Assembly: GCA_037126765.1 (NCBI GenBank)
Contig: JBBCBC010000002.1
Coordinates: 23,628,565-23,692,564 of the forward strand
From: Stenogyne calaminthoides
Lineage: Eukaryota > Streptophyta > Magnoliopsida > Lamiales > Lamiaceae
Length of the DNA stretch: 64,000 nt
Direction: 5' to 3'
The position numbers and the translations under genes are program-made. Below, piece by piece: positions 33,004-44,757 of the stretch (positions are counted from its first letter, which is position 1; the number at the start of each line of letters is the position of its first letter). The notes beneath the pieces are model-generated. The model saw nothing but the letters and a program-made list of their open reading frames with translations. It was not told where the DNA came from and made no database searches.

Positions 33004-34841
33004 TTCTATATGGATCGAAAGTGGGTTCGAGCAGATCGATTATCAGATGATTATAGGAATGGGGTGGAAGAATTTTGTAATCATGCAATTAGACACTGCA
33101 CCGACCCTCGGTACATTCCATGTCTGTGTTGGAAATGCATGAATGGAAAAACCGTTAGAGGTCGAGAAAGTCTGTTCCACCACTTGATGATTCACGGTAT
33201 TGATAAAACATATACCGTTTGGATATATCATGGTGAGAGAAGAGATGGATGTAGCTCAAGCAACCTAGAAACTGACTTTAGGTTTGAAGATACAGTGGAT
33301 GCAGATATTTTTGATGATGTACCGATTGTTGATACATCGAGTGGGGATGACGATGATCTGCGAGATCACCCTTATATGTCAGAGAAGTTAAGGGATTCTG
33401 CTGGATTACCACTGTGGCCCGGGTGTAAGAAGGCAACAAAAAACGTCGATTGTGTTGATATTGTTCAACCTAAAAGCAGCTCATCAGTTGTCCGATGAGT
33501 GCTTCACAAGTATGCTGGAAACAATTAGTGGTCTATTGCCTGATGGAAATGTACTGCCTAAGAGAGCATATGATGCTAAACAAATGCTCAAGTCCATCGG
33601 GTTAACACATCAGAAAATTCATGCTTGTTCGGGTGATTGTATCTTATTTCGGAAGGAGTATGCAGACCTCGATGAATGTCCCAAGTGTGGGGAGAAGCGA
33701 TGTAAGAAAAATAAATCTCCCGCGAAGGTGTTGTGGTACTTTCCAATAATACCAAGATTCAGGAGAATGTTTAGTAGCGTCGTGGATGCTAGAAATTTAA
33801 CTTGGCATCATGATGATAGGATCAAAGATGGAATGCTAAGACACCTCACCGATTCACCCCCCAAAGGAAGACATTCGATGTCGTATCCGCGACTTGGCAA
33901 CGAGCCACGACACTTTGCGTCTTGCACTCTCAACTCGACGGAATGAATGCTCGTATCCAAAGTACCAACCACAAAGATACGGGCCGATGATTATGTTAGT
34001 TTATAACCTTTCACCCGAGTTGTGCATGAAGCGCACTTACATGATGTTGTCTATGTTGATATCAGGACCCAAACAACCTGGTAACGACATGGATGTATAT
34101 CTGGCTCCTTTGATAGAGGACTTGAAGCTCCTGTGGGATGAGGGTGTCGATGTGTATGATGTTTGTAGAAAGGAGAATTTCAAGTTGAAGGCCATGCTGT
34201 TTGGAACTATCAATGACTTTCCCGCTTACGGGAATCTATCTGGAAATAGTGTGAAGGGGGCCGATGCATGTCCTTGTTGTACCAAGAAGACACATCACAT
34301 TCACTTGAGTCATTGTAGGAAGACCGTTTATATGGGTCATAGGAGGTGGTTGGACCCAAGGCATAAGTACAGAACAATGGCCGATGCATTCGATGGAACA
34401 ATCGAGACAGGTGAAGCACCACGTTTATTGTCAGGTTCGGATGTATTGAATGAGATGAAGAATATCGATACACAATACGGAAAGAGCTTCGTAAAGAGTG
34501 TCCCCACTAGCGGTTGGAAGAATGAATCAATTTTCTTTCAATTGCCCTATTGGAAAGAGCTATATGTTAGACACTTCATTGATCTAATACACGTTGAGAA
34601 GAACGTTTGTGCCAGCTTGCTCAATACTCTGCTAGCTGATAAGAAGTCCAAGGATGGTTACAATGCAAGAATGGATATGATTGATATGGGAATAAGAGCA
34701 GAACTAAAATATGTGCCTAGAGAAAGGGGTAAACCGTTCTTACCTCCTGCTGCACACACCTTGTCCAACAATGAGAGAAAAGAGTTACTTCAGACGCTAA
34801 AGGATGTAAAAGTACTAGAGGGTTATTCGTCCAACATATAG
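33004..34841 (+). pseudogene. CACTA transposase (TPase, tnp2 family), broken frames
   Basis: Three overlapping frames make one protein: 33010-33498, about 33450-33946 and 33894-34841. The first part is a transposase-associated domain (VRADRLSDDYRNGVEEFCNH, then CLCWKCMNGK and FHHLMIHGI). The second has CSGDCILFRKEY, CPKCGEKR and VLWYFPIIPRFRRMF. The third has the tnp2 signature: CMKRTYMMLSMLISGPKQPG, DVYLAPLIEDLKLLWDEGVD, INDFPAYGNLSG and ACPCCTKKT. The zinc-ligand-like Cys pairs are retained. Frame changes fall near 33450 and 33890. The start ATG at 33010 follows the splice acceptor at 33003. Confidence 0.85.
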
Positions 34842-36069
34842 AGACTTGTATCAGATGATGGCGTGAGATTGATGAATCTGAAATCGCATGACTATCATGT
34901 CATCATGGAGACTTTCTTGCCCATTGCAATACGTTCTATCTTGCCTGAAAATGTGTGCATAACCATAACAAAGTTATGTTGGTTCTTCAAGGCAATGAGT
35001 AGCAAGGTCATAGATCCTAGAAAATTGCTTGGTTTTCGTGAGGCAGATTGGGGACACTCTGTGAGCTTGAGATGTATTTCCCATCATCATATTTTGATAT
35101 AATGGTTCACCTAATAGTTCATTTGGTACACGAGACAAGGATGTGGGTCCCGCTTTCGTGCATCGATGGATGTATGGTGTAGAGAGATATATGAAAGTGC
35201 TCAAAGGATATGTGATGAATAAGTCCAGGCCGGAGGAATGCATTGCAGAACGCTATTTAGTAGAAGAAGCAGTCGAGTACTGGAATGAATTTATTCAAAA
35301 TGTCGATGCAATTGGACTTCCAATTACCCGATACACCAATAGGATGGATGGTGAAGGCATTACCGGTGGTTAACCTGTAAGTGTTAGTATGGAGGAACTA
35401 ACACGGATGCACTTGTGCGTTCTTCACAACACGGTCGACGTGCTTCCTTTTATTAACCTGTCACTTGCTGAGAGAAATCCCACCAGAGATAGATCATGGA
35501 TTGAAGTTGAGCACAATCGCACGTTTGTTGACTGGTTCAATGGTTATGTAGCAAATATGTTGTCACAGGAAAAAAAATCAGTGAATGAAAGAGTTAAGTG
35601 GTTATCCAGAATGCCTGATAGACATGTGTATTCATACAAGTGTTATCTTAGCAACGGACACACATTTTATACCAGAGATCATGATGCCACAAGTACAATG
35701 CAGAATAATGGAGTGTCCATTACTGCAACTGCAGTGGATCAATCAAATACTACTTACTTTGGACAGATTGTCAACATTTGGAAACTCGACTATGTTGTTC
35801 ACCGTCAACCAATCTTCGAGTGTAGTTGGGTGAGGATCCCTAACAGGGTCCAAGTTGAAAGTTTTTGGTTCGTACACGTTGATTTGAAGAATGTGGGATA
35901 CAGAGATGACCCTTACATAATGGCCAGTCAAGCTCAACAAATTTTCTATGTCCCCGACCCAGTTAATAAGAAATGGTCCATTGTGGTTCTGTCAAACAAA
36001 TTTAACAATAGTTTCCAGATTAGCGACCATGTCGATGAAGATGTTGACACAATTGATGATCATTTTTAG
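34842..36069 (+). pseudogene. CACTA transposase C-terminal part (DUF4218 and DUF4216 regions)
   Basis: 34863-35102 (LKSHDYHVIMETFLPIAIRS, then NVCITITKLCWFFKAMSSKV) and, after a frame change, 35143-35373 (HRWMYGVERYMKVLKGYVMN, RYLVEEAVEYWNEF) form the DUF4218 region. An in-frame TAA near 35371 is followed in the same frame by 35389-36069 with WFNGYVANMLSQ, NGHTFYTRDHD, TYFGQIVNIWKLDY and the DUF4216-type VPDPVNKKWSIVVLSN. Both regions usually follow tnp2 in plant CACTA transposases. Confidence 0.8.
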
Positions 36070-36507
36070 AACTTCACTCATTCTATACCATCTTTTGATG
36101 ATCCTGCAAATCCACGCCCGTACCAGAGAATAATTAGAGATGAGGATGAATATGGCAATCCGGATCTTGTTAACATTTATGGGCATGAACGAGAAAAGTC
36201 AACCAAAAAATGAAAAAGAAAAACAAGTGCTAAAAAGAAATGTACGACTTTATTAAATGTTGTTTCTTCTGCTTTAGTAAATGTTGTTTCTTCTGCTTTA
36301 TTAAATGCTATTTCTTCTGGTTTATTGAATATTGTTTGTTTTTTGTTTATTAAATGTTGTTTCTTCTGCTTTACATGATCATGTCTCGTTTGCCATACCC
36401 GGAGATGATGATGGATATTCTGATGGAGATCATAGCGCATATGATCATGGTGCATATGATCGACAACATCCTGATGACTTGAGAGAGCGTGACACTGATG
36501 CTCCCAC
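36070..36507 (+). other. CACTA interior between the TPase and the second ORF, left of the solo LTR
   Basis: The TPase stop at 36067-36069 is followed by a short Asp/Glu-rich continuation (DEDEYGNPDLVNIYGHERE) ending near 36210. Then comes a T-rich repeat of about 27 bp (TTTATTAAATGTTGTTTCTTCTGC-like words at 36249-36375, about five times), then GATGATGATGG text up to the TSD. Confidence 0.5.
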
Positions 36508-36512
36508 CACCA
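36508..36512. other. Target-site duplication CACCA, left copy
   Basis: CACCA precedes the LTR border TGTTGGGG. The partner is at 38329-38333. Confidence 0.85.
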
Positions 36513-38328
36513 TGTTGGGGTTATACGTGAAAGTATGCTTTTACTTTGTATAACCTATGTATTAAACACTTATTTACTGAAATAAATTATTTATCACTGT
36601 TGCTTTAAATATGATTGAATGTTATATATATTTATTGCAAACCGTTCATAGCACGTGTTACATTGTAGTTAACGTGGTGATACCAGATCACAGAAGATCA
36701 CGTTAACAGTGCCTTGTAAACGAGTGCCTGTTTCACAACTTAGATAAATCCGAACAATTTATTGGTAGAAGTTGATGTGTAACACTCAGATTGACTTGTC
36801 TTGACCAAGAGATTACACTAGTGCATTCGATGATATGCTGAAGCGGACCTGCAGAGAGGATAAACTCATTCACACTGACTTAAGGGATGAAGAGTTAGAC
36901 CTCAGTGGTTGTTGATTTCTTAATCTCTGTCACTTAATAAGGACTGTGTGTGATTAGTAATTATTGCTTTGACTTATAAATGGGAAAAAAATCATTACGA
37001 CTTCGATACCCTATATCTTGGGCAATAATATTAATTGCACGACAGTTGCTAAATTAATACAGAGAATCGTGTGCTTGCAATGTCTTGCTTGATTGGTCCC
37101 CTTGGTGGGCCCGGAACCTTTATCATACCAAATCTTGCAAGTGGAATTAATTTTCTGATATGGATAATAAAGCTGGTCTGTCCTTACTCAAAGGATAAAA
37201 ATATTAATTAATATAAAGCTTTTCAGTGGCTTAATTAATTAATGGACTAAGTAATCTTAAACACGGGAAATAATAACCGAGAGTCATATTACCGTAATAT
37301 GGGTTAAGTTGGATAGTGCAATATTAATTATATAGTGAAATTAATTAATATTAATGGGCTGAATTATATTGTGGCTCAATATTGGAATTCAAAAGCCCAT
37401 TGGAAGGTCCATCTTAATTCTCCTAAAGGCCCCTCAAGTAGCCCAATTATAGTTCAATAAATAAAAGGTGCTTAAAATAAAATAAATTATTGTTGCTTAT
37501 ATCTCCTTATTTTTTCGAAAATATTAAAGAAAAGAGGGAGAAGAATTTTCTTGAAAAGATTTTAAGGAAAGGAGATAAGTATTCTTGGAATATAAGATTA
37601 TCCCATAAATTCAAGAAATCTCCCACTTGGCCTCTTTAATAGTTAATTTTCAAAAATTATAGAGTAATAATAGGAAGAAAGATTTTCTTGATTTTCTTGG
37701 AATACAAGAATATCTCATAAATTCAAGAAATATCCAATCTTGAAGATCTCCTATTATTTTAAAAAATTTGGCTAAATAAGGGTGTGAGATTTTTGTGGAA
37801 AAATACACATGGAAAGAAGAATATATGGGATATATTCAAGATTTCTTGGAGATCAAGAAAATATCTTTCCTAACCCTATTTTGAGACCAAAATTTCGTTC
37901 CCCCCTCTATATATAAATAAGGGGATGAATTTTTTCATCCCCTGTTGTTCCATGCGTTGGAAATATTAGAAATCCACAAAGGTGGTGCAACAATAATTTT
38001 ATTTTCCTTTGTTTTATAATTCGTTCATTGGAGAACCTTCCACCGGAGTTATTGGACGAGGACTTGGGAATACTTGAGAAGGACTTTTGGTGGGTATCCA
38101 GATACTTGATCCTGTCTGTCTCAGATCGTCTTTCCAACGGGTACGTTTACGTAAACTCCTAGAAATTCCGCATGCTAGGATCTTTTAAGTGAAATATTAT
38201 TTGCATGTTGTTGTTGGATTAATTATTATTTGAATTCACTTAGGTAAATTCATGCTAGTAATAATTGTTAATTTAAATTTGTGTTTATGAGGTCATCCCG
38301 ATAGATCCTGGCATATGTTATCCCAACA
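36513..38328 (+). repeat. Family B copia solo LTR inside the CACTA element
   Basis: A complete LTR of 1816 bp runs from TGTTGGGGTTATACGTGAAA to TGTTATCCCAACA, with perfect 5-bp duplications on both sides. A TATA box (TATATATAAATAAGG) is at about 37908. No internal sequence remains, so recombination between two LTRs removed it. It shares a family with the LTR parts at 3491-3875 and 16491-17069. Confidence 0.9.
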
Positions 38329-38333
38329 CACCA

Positions 38334-40560
38334 CTAGCAGCTCCGGGGAGAAGCGCACTCGGGGTATAGTCACGATGTCATCTATTAAGAGAGCTCGTAG
38401 CAAAGGGAAAACACTTCAGGTAATTTTATTACAATTGAACAGTTTGAAATCGATAATATATTCATTGATCGTTGAACCTAATTAAATACTGTTTTATTGC
38501 AGTTATCGTTCAATGAGTTTGGACAGGCAATAGGAAAAGAGAGTGAGTAGTTGTCCTTCTACATTGGAGCTGCAGTCAGGAGCTTGATCCCTATCGTGCT
38601 GCCAACCAAGGACTGGCGTAGCCCCAAACTGACTCCTTTGAAGGAAAGATTATGGGACGAACTTTCGGTATGTTAATTATATGTTTATTGAAAGTTGTAG
38701 TATGATTACTAAATTTACTAAATTGTTATGTTATATGCGTATAGACTACATTCAGAGGTCTTGACCACACAAAGAAGAAGCAAATACTGTCGCAAGCTGG
38801 AGTAATGGCCAAGAATTTTCGGGCTTGGCTGAGAAGTAACACACGAGATCCGGAAACTGGTCTTTACTCGGCTAGTCCGCCTCCAGTGTATCATAATAGC
38901 CCTATGGTGGCTCCATACTGGGAGGAGTTTGTGAGTAGAGCTATGGAGGATGATTTCCAGGTAAAATTGATCAATGTCATTTCCTCAATTTCTAATGCCC
39001 TAAGTTTTTTAGTGTTTATCATATTTCTATTACACTGTAGAATCGAAGTAATAAAAATCGCGAGCAAGCCAAGTCGATGGAGGCGCGATATCGTGGATCG
39101 AACAAAGGTTATGCACGAATAAGAGAAAATATGGTGAGATCAAAATCCTAACTTTTAATTTTTTTATATATTCACTTTTAATATATCTAATAAAGGGACA
39201 CGTTCATCACTATCGTAGAAAGAATAAAGAAGGAAAGCTGGAGAGAGTGAGTCTATTGTTACCCGTTTTGACTTATTTCAGACTACCAGAAAGGCTCGAG
39301 AAGGGAATATTCACGATCCCAGTGCACATCGTATCATCGAAGAAGCGGTAATCTATCTATTAATTTATCTTTCAGTTACAAACTATTACTTCTAAACAAA
39401 TAATTAAATAATAATCTTTTGTTTTTGTGATTCAGGAGCATCTATCTCAGACCATGACGCCCGACGACATCCGCATTATCGGCCCTGATGATCTGTTTGG
39501 ATGGGCTATAGGTCGCCAGGAGCATCCCAGCCGCTTACGGAGTGTCGGATATGGCGTGAGGAAGACATCATTAGCGATGGCACTTGGTCTTCAAGCCATG
39601 AATATGGTGGGTATACTTTCGGAATAGGTTGCCAAGTTGACTAAAGATGTGGAACATTTGAGGTCCGAGAGAAGATCGAGCCACGAAATGTCATCGTGTG
39701 GAGCAAGCTGTGAACATAGTGTCGCTAATGCTATATTTTCAGCTAACCCTAGGGACGACTTTATTGAGGCACTTCAAAACGTCTCTCAGGTATCAGATGT
39801 GCATGTCTCACATTTATTTTAATTAAAGACTAGTGTATTAAAATTTTCTAACTAAATATCTTATTCGAACAGCCACCGACCTTTTGCTACCTTTATTTGG
39901 AGGATCCCGATCGGTTGGTGGCCACAGGAACGTTTCACAACTCCCATGGAATGATTCATGGTCATCTCATCACTCCTGGTTTCGTGAGGGTCACACTCGA
40001 TGTACCCGTAGCTTGACAAGAGGATTCAGCGGTGCCAAAACCAATCGATGAAGCCGTCACAGTCGGAACAACGGTCGGGCACTTCAACGAATGGCCGAGC
40101 AACTTGTTCTCTAGCACCATGAGGGTAAAATATATGTTATTAAAGTTCATTATCTTATTTGTGGTTCTAAATAATATTGCAAATTGATTGTAGAATCTAC
40201 CGACACCACAAATGCCTCAGAAGAAATCACCACAAAAGGCTAAAGAGAAATCGAGGGGTGTCGTAGACAGTCAGAGGGGGAGAACGAGGGACTCCACTGC
40301 GCGCAGACTTGGTTATCCCATGACTGGAGACTTAGATCACAATGATTATGTACAGCCTAGGGTGCACCGAATGGTATCGTCTAATGCTTTCGAGATCGTC
40401 ACAGTTCCCATGCTTGCTCACTTTCATCAGAATACTTTCCAAGAATTTGTCAGTGAGGAACATGTGCGTGAAGTCTTGAATGACGAGTGGTTGAGTGCAA
40501 CCACCATAGCCCTTTACCTCAGGTATGTGTTTACTAATTCTCAATATTCACTTTCTGTAT
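38334..40560 (+). pseudogene. CACTA second ORF, Ptta/En/Spm-type transposase-like, multi-exon
   Basis: Coding-like blocks are separated by AT-rich, intron-like gaps: about 38380-38420, 38500-38670 (LSFNEFGQAIGKESE then a TAG, then GAAVRSLIPIVLP and LKERLWDEL), 38745-38960 (FRGLDHTKKKQ, MAKNFRAWLRSNTRDPETGL, PYWEEFVSR), 39030-39140, 39210-39350 and 39435-39790 (EHLSQTMTPDDIRIIGPDDL, SRLRSVGYGVRKTSL, VAKLTKDVEHLRSERRSS). The last looks coiled-coil. 39870-40120 and 40200-40540 follow. The order fits the plant transposase (Ptta/En/Spm) ORF that accompanies TPase. In-frame stops at about 38548 and 39625 break it. Confidence 0.65.
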
Positions 40561-40589
40561 AGTTTAATTTTCTTTTTAAATATTAATTA

Positions 40590-41520
40590 GCGTATATATG
40601 TTGGTTAAAGATATTTGGGTGAGGTATATCTCTCCAGAGATACCCTAGCAAGTGGAATGTATTCCTTCATCTCCCCCCAAGTGTCTTGCATAATGGGTGA
40701 TAGGGTACAAACCATGGATGGGTTAGTTAATCATATGCTGAATCAAACTGGGAGCGATCATCTCATTTTTTGGCCAACAAATGTGGGGTGAGTGCAATAA
40801 ACATTTCGTTAAAATTTGTATTCATGTTTATAATATTTACACATATATATGCTAAATTTACAGTTAATTTTAATATTCTCAATATAATATAGGAACTATT
40901 GGGTGCTGGTCGCCATACACATGAATACATTAAGTGTGTATTTTATGGAACCAGCTCAGGATGGAGCTCATTCAAATCGCCCTGATCTCGTTTCATATAT
41001 GGAAGCGCAAGTTCATTTTTAATATTCTATATAATGATTTGTTTTACTTTTAAAATTATGCATATTTAATCTATTTTTATTTTTTTAATTATAATAATAA
41101 TAGTGTGATGACGATGTATCGAAGTCGCCTTCTGAGTCAAGGTTCAAGATCTAAGTTAAATAAAGTGAACTGAATTAACATTAAGGTAAATTTAATTTAG
41201 TAAATTATCAAATTAATAGAAAGAAATCATAATTGTAATACGTGATTATAATTGCTAATCAACAGGTTCCGTGGCAACGAGATAATGAACATTGTGGACA
41301 TTTGTGTGTTGCTTTATTGAAGATATAATCCGCACTTCTCTAACGAACATTCCTCTCAATGTAAGTCAATTTATCGATTTATTTAAATTATTAGTGATTG
41401 AATAAAAATTCATACTATATTGATTGATTCGTTGTTTGCAGTTTGTCTATGAACGTGAGCTCAAGTCTTACTCTAAGAAAAGACTGGAGAAATGGAAAAA
41501 CGATTGGACGGGGTACCTTT
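40590..41520 (+). pseudogene. C48/Ulp1-like protease domain at the end of CACTA ORF2
   Basis: Blocks of text read YLGEVYLSRDTLASGMYSFI and HLIFWPTNVG (40600-40790), NYWVLVAIHMNTLSVYFMEP (40893-40955) and VPWQRDNEHCGHLCVALLKI (41272-41325). The last is the Q-C core of Ulp1-type proteases (Q, then ECG-like with the catalytic Cys). In the second block the usual catalytic His before Trp is a Tyr (NYW). Ulp1-like domains occur in some plant CACTA and MULE elements. Introns and stops separate the blocks, so activity is unlikely. Confidence 0.6.
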
Positions 41521-41839
41521 ACAATCGATTCTTATAATCATACGATATTGAGTGATCGTTGTTTGAAGTTTTTGGTAGCATGTAATTAAATTATATATTT
41601 GTGATGATATATATTTCATGTTTTTGGTGTATTGAACGTATGTTTATGATGTGTATGTTTATTTATTTCATGATATGTATGTTTATTTATTTGATGTTTT
41701 GGTATTGGACGTATATGTGGTATAAGTTTTGGTTTATGGTTTTATTATAGAATTTTTGGTTTATGGTTTATGGTATTGAACGTATATATAAGTTTTGGTT
41801 TATGGTTTTATTATAGAATTTTTAAAATATAAATTAATA

Positions 41840-41849
<10 letters not shown>

Positions 41850-41875
<26 letters not shown>
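41850..41875. repeat. TA dinucleotide microsatellite
   Basis: An uninterrupted (TA)n run lies just inside the right subterminal array of the CACTA element. Confidence 0.85.
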
Positions 41876-42200
41876 ACAAATGATTTATAAATCATTGTCT
41901 ATCTGACATAATAAAAGAAATTATTAAAAAAAAAGTTACACAGCGGTTTATAACCGCTGTCCAATCTTATCAATTAGACAACGGTTATAAACCGCTGTCC
42001 AAGCCAAACACTTGCAATGCGGTTATGAACCGCTGTACAAGCCTCAACTTTGCATTGCGGTTAAAAAACCGCCGCCCAAGCCTCCTTTTTTTTGACAAAT
42101 GGTTTTTAAATAAATTGTCCAAGCTTGGACAATCATATTTTGGATAATCATTATAACCGCTTCTCTAAAGGCTATTTTAACAGCTGTCCAAGCCCAAATA
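41870..42200. repeat. Right subterminal repeat array of the CACTA element
   Basis: Motifs ACAGCGGTTTATAACCGCTG, GACAACGGTTATAAACCGCT, CAATGCGGTTATGAACCGCT and CATTGCGGTTAAAAAACCGC, each followed by GTCCAAG-like text, are spaced about 35 bp apart. They match the left array and are themselves palindromic, so they can be read in both orientations. Confidence 0.8.
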
Positions 42201-42210
42201 TATATTAGTG

Positions 42211-43035
42211 CTTGTGTATTTACTGTGACCCTTGCGACTCTCACTTAATGGTTTCCACGTGTTTGCCCATGGTGACCCTTTTACGTTGTGCAGTATTATG
42301 GGGGTGTTTGTAAAAATTTCTATCAATTTTTAATCACTTCTTCTCTTATAATAAATTCAATAAGTTGTCAAAAATTATAATCTAAAAGTTAGATATGGGG
42401 AGGTTTTACCGTTTATGAATTTTATTTAAATATCATCAATTATTTTGCAAACACTGTCAATTTTTATTTGAATTTTTTTACAAAATTGTCAATTTTTACT
42501 AATAATTAATTTTTTCATAATCAATAAGTTTTACTAAACCCTGAACCATGAACCCTAAACCCTAAAAATAAAAAAATAAGGACATGAAATATAAGTGACA
42601 AATATGACCTTAAAATGTGTGAGCCTCAAATTGATAGCTTCTATTTTTCAAGCCCTGAATTGATAGTTTTTTTATCTTACAGGCCTTGAATCGATAGGAA
42701 AAATCTATCAGGCCTTAAATGGATAAATTTACCATCTTTCAGGCCCTGAATTGACATTTTTCCTATTTTTTTATACACCCCTATATTATGTATTCCTTTT
42801 TTTTTTTTGAAAATGATTATATTATGTATTATGTGCTATCTGAATCGTATATAATTCCGGTTACAAGTGTCAGATATTGAAAGAATGTGGACTTCATTAC
42901 TTCTTCAAAAGAAGCTTCTATTTGTATCGAAGAGATTTTCTTACCCTGAATAAGCTGAAATAATAAATACGAAGCGAATGCAAGATGGAAAACACGTGGC
43001 CTTTTAAGTGCAGAGAATCAAAGCAAAAGTTCCCC
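42211..43035. other. AT-rich intergenic region with a short degenerate repeat
   Basis: No gene was seen. 42597-42770 holds several spaced copies of CAGGCC-TGAATTGATA-like units; a diverged copy of the whole block is at 44006-44135. CCCTAAACCCTAAAA at about 42551 matches the plant telomere word but only twice, so I do not call a telomeric repeat. Confidence 0.5.
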
Positions 43036-43628
43036 TCTCTATCTATATTATTAAAAAAATAAATTATTTAAAATATTCCTTATATTACTAATCGGTAGTT
43101 TTTTTCTATCGATGTGTCAATTTTCCTTCATTTTTGATGATGTGTCGATTATTAGAAAATTTCATCTAAATGTCATTATATATTGTATTATGTGGCAGAT
43201 GATGATATTGATTATTTAAGATACATGAAATGATATGTAAATAATATGATGAAGATTGACAAAAAAAATAAAAATCAAATAAAGGAAAAATATTATAATA
43301 GGAAGATTTACTAAATTTATTTTCTTTATTCACTATACTCTAAAAAATAGATGATTTATATTTATAACTATTTTATTAAATGTAGTTGAATTTTATAATT
43401 ATCATAACAAACCATTAAAAAATAATTTTATTAAACGTTAATGAAATGACTGTTTATAAAATATCAATGAATGACCTATGTTATAACAATTTTCATATGA
43501 AAAAAAATAAAATTTATTAAATTCAAATATATTAATTTCAACATCAAATATAATTAGTGTTATGATCAATATATAAATATATATATGTTATATTTAAAAT
43601 TACGCGTAATACGCGGGTTTTATACTAG
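43036..43628. mobile_element. Probable non-autonomous Helitron
   Basis: The unit begins TCTCTATCTATATTATTAAA and ends ACGCGTAATACGCGGGTTTT-ATACTAG followed by T. Plant Helitrons begin with TC and end with a short GC-rich hairpin a few bases before CTRR (here CTAG), inserted before a T; ACGCGT-AT-ACGCG supplies the hairpin. It is AT-rich inside and has no ORF. The base before the left end is C rather than A, so the left border may be off by a few bases. Confidence 0.6.
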
Positions 43629-44339
43629 TTATTACATATTTTATCGTCCAATCGAAAAATACGTTTTACTGTTCGAGAAATGTTAAATTATGAAAGGATC
43701 ATAGATACAGTCATACAGATACGAGTACATAACAAAAATGACTTTGCATTTTTTTGGGTAGTAGATTTTGTTGGTTCGGTCAACTACACCTGAATCTGGT
43801 GATCCAATTTAATTAACTATTTGTGTGGAAAAAATATATTTACTAATTTATTGCATGATTACTAGAGGTTCACATGAACAATCTTTGAGGCTAAGAAACA
43901 AAGAAATTCAAATCAAATTACAAGATTCAATGAGGATAAATTCAAGATGATGAGAAAAGTTTAACCATTATCATAACATCTGATAGATGTATTGAATTAA
44001 ACATAACCTTAAAATGTGTGAGCCTCAAATTGATAGTTTCTATCCTATCTTTTAGGTTTGAATCGATAGGAAAAATCTTTAAGGTGTTAAATTGATAGTT
44101 TTGCCATCTTTCAAACCCTAGATTGATATTTTTCCTATTTAGTGGAGATGACATTGTCTATGAATATTCGACTACCAGAACGCCACAACAAAACAATATT
44201 GCTAAATAAAGGAACACACTTATGAAGAACACATATTTTTGTGCAAATTTTTACATATTTGAAAATCAATCAATACTCGATCCAATTCAATATATTTGGA
44301 TCCAATTAGAAACAAGTTGATATGTAGATTTTATATTTC
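43629..44339. other. AT-rich intergenic region with repeat copy
   Basis: 44006-44135 is a diverged copy of the 42597-42770 block (shared ACCTTAAAATGTGTGAGCCT). No ORF was recognised. GCCACAACAAAAC near 44180 recalls integrase 'PQQN' text but is too short to call. Confidence 0.45.
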
Positions 44340-44757
44340 TCTATTTAAGTATAAATGCATGCGGAAATTTGCACAAGAGACTTAGTCTTTGAAGAAAAAA
44401 ACTGCCAAACTGTCCAATTTCTACCGCCCACTTGAGTAGTCTTCCCGCTGTGTCCGGACGATGAAGGAACTGTCTTAGTGGGAAGGTGGTGAGTACTTCA
44501 ACGGAATGGTCAAAGAAGTACAGGCGGAGTTTGCGTACACTCATGATAAATTCGTATGCGAGCTTTACCAATGGCGAATAGTGCAACTCGACATCTCGCA
44601 GGACTTGGCTAACATAGTATACTAGGAGGGGTATTATTACTCCTGCTCGGACTAACACGACACTTATGGCGTGCTCAGACGTTGCCAAGTACAAATAGAG
44701 TTGTTCTCCTGGGACCGGTTTGGACAAGATCTGCGTGTCCACCAGGTATGCTTTCAA
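44340..44757 (-). pseudogene. Ty3/gypsy RNase H remnant
   Basis: One frame with LYLATSEHAISVVLVR, LVYYVSQVLRDVELHYSPL and YFFDHSVEVLTTFPLRQFL is the RNase H part that follows RT in Ty3/gypsy pol. The text ends near KWAVEIGQF, before the integrase, which is absent in this window. Confidence 0.75.

Larger units (their letters stand above)
31484..42210 (+). mobile_element. CACTA (En/Spm) DNA transposon, 10.7 kb, with nested solo LTR
   Basis: The left end CACTACTACACATTTAAGC-TTGGAGAGC and the right end (reverse complement CACTAATATATATTTGGGC-TTGGACAGC) form the terminal inverted repeat with the diagnostic CACTA. The flanking triplets are TTT and CTT, an imperfect 3-bp duplication. Subterminal arrays of a palindromic motif (GCGGTT-AACCGC plus GTCCAAG) lie inside both ends. 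It carries a TPase gene (33004-36069) with a leader intron, and a second multi-exon ORF (38340-41510). Frames are broken, so it is probably immobile, but the ends are well preserved and could still be acted on by a related transposase. Confidence 0.85.

Noticed and set aside
42536..42570. CCCTAAACCCTAAAA as an interstitial telomere repeat
   Set aside because: Only two good units; the rest is AT-rich chance similarity.
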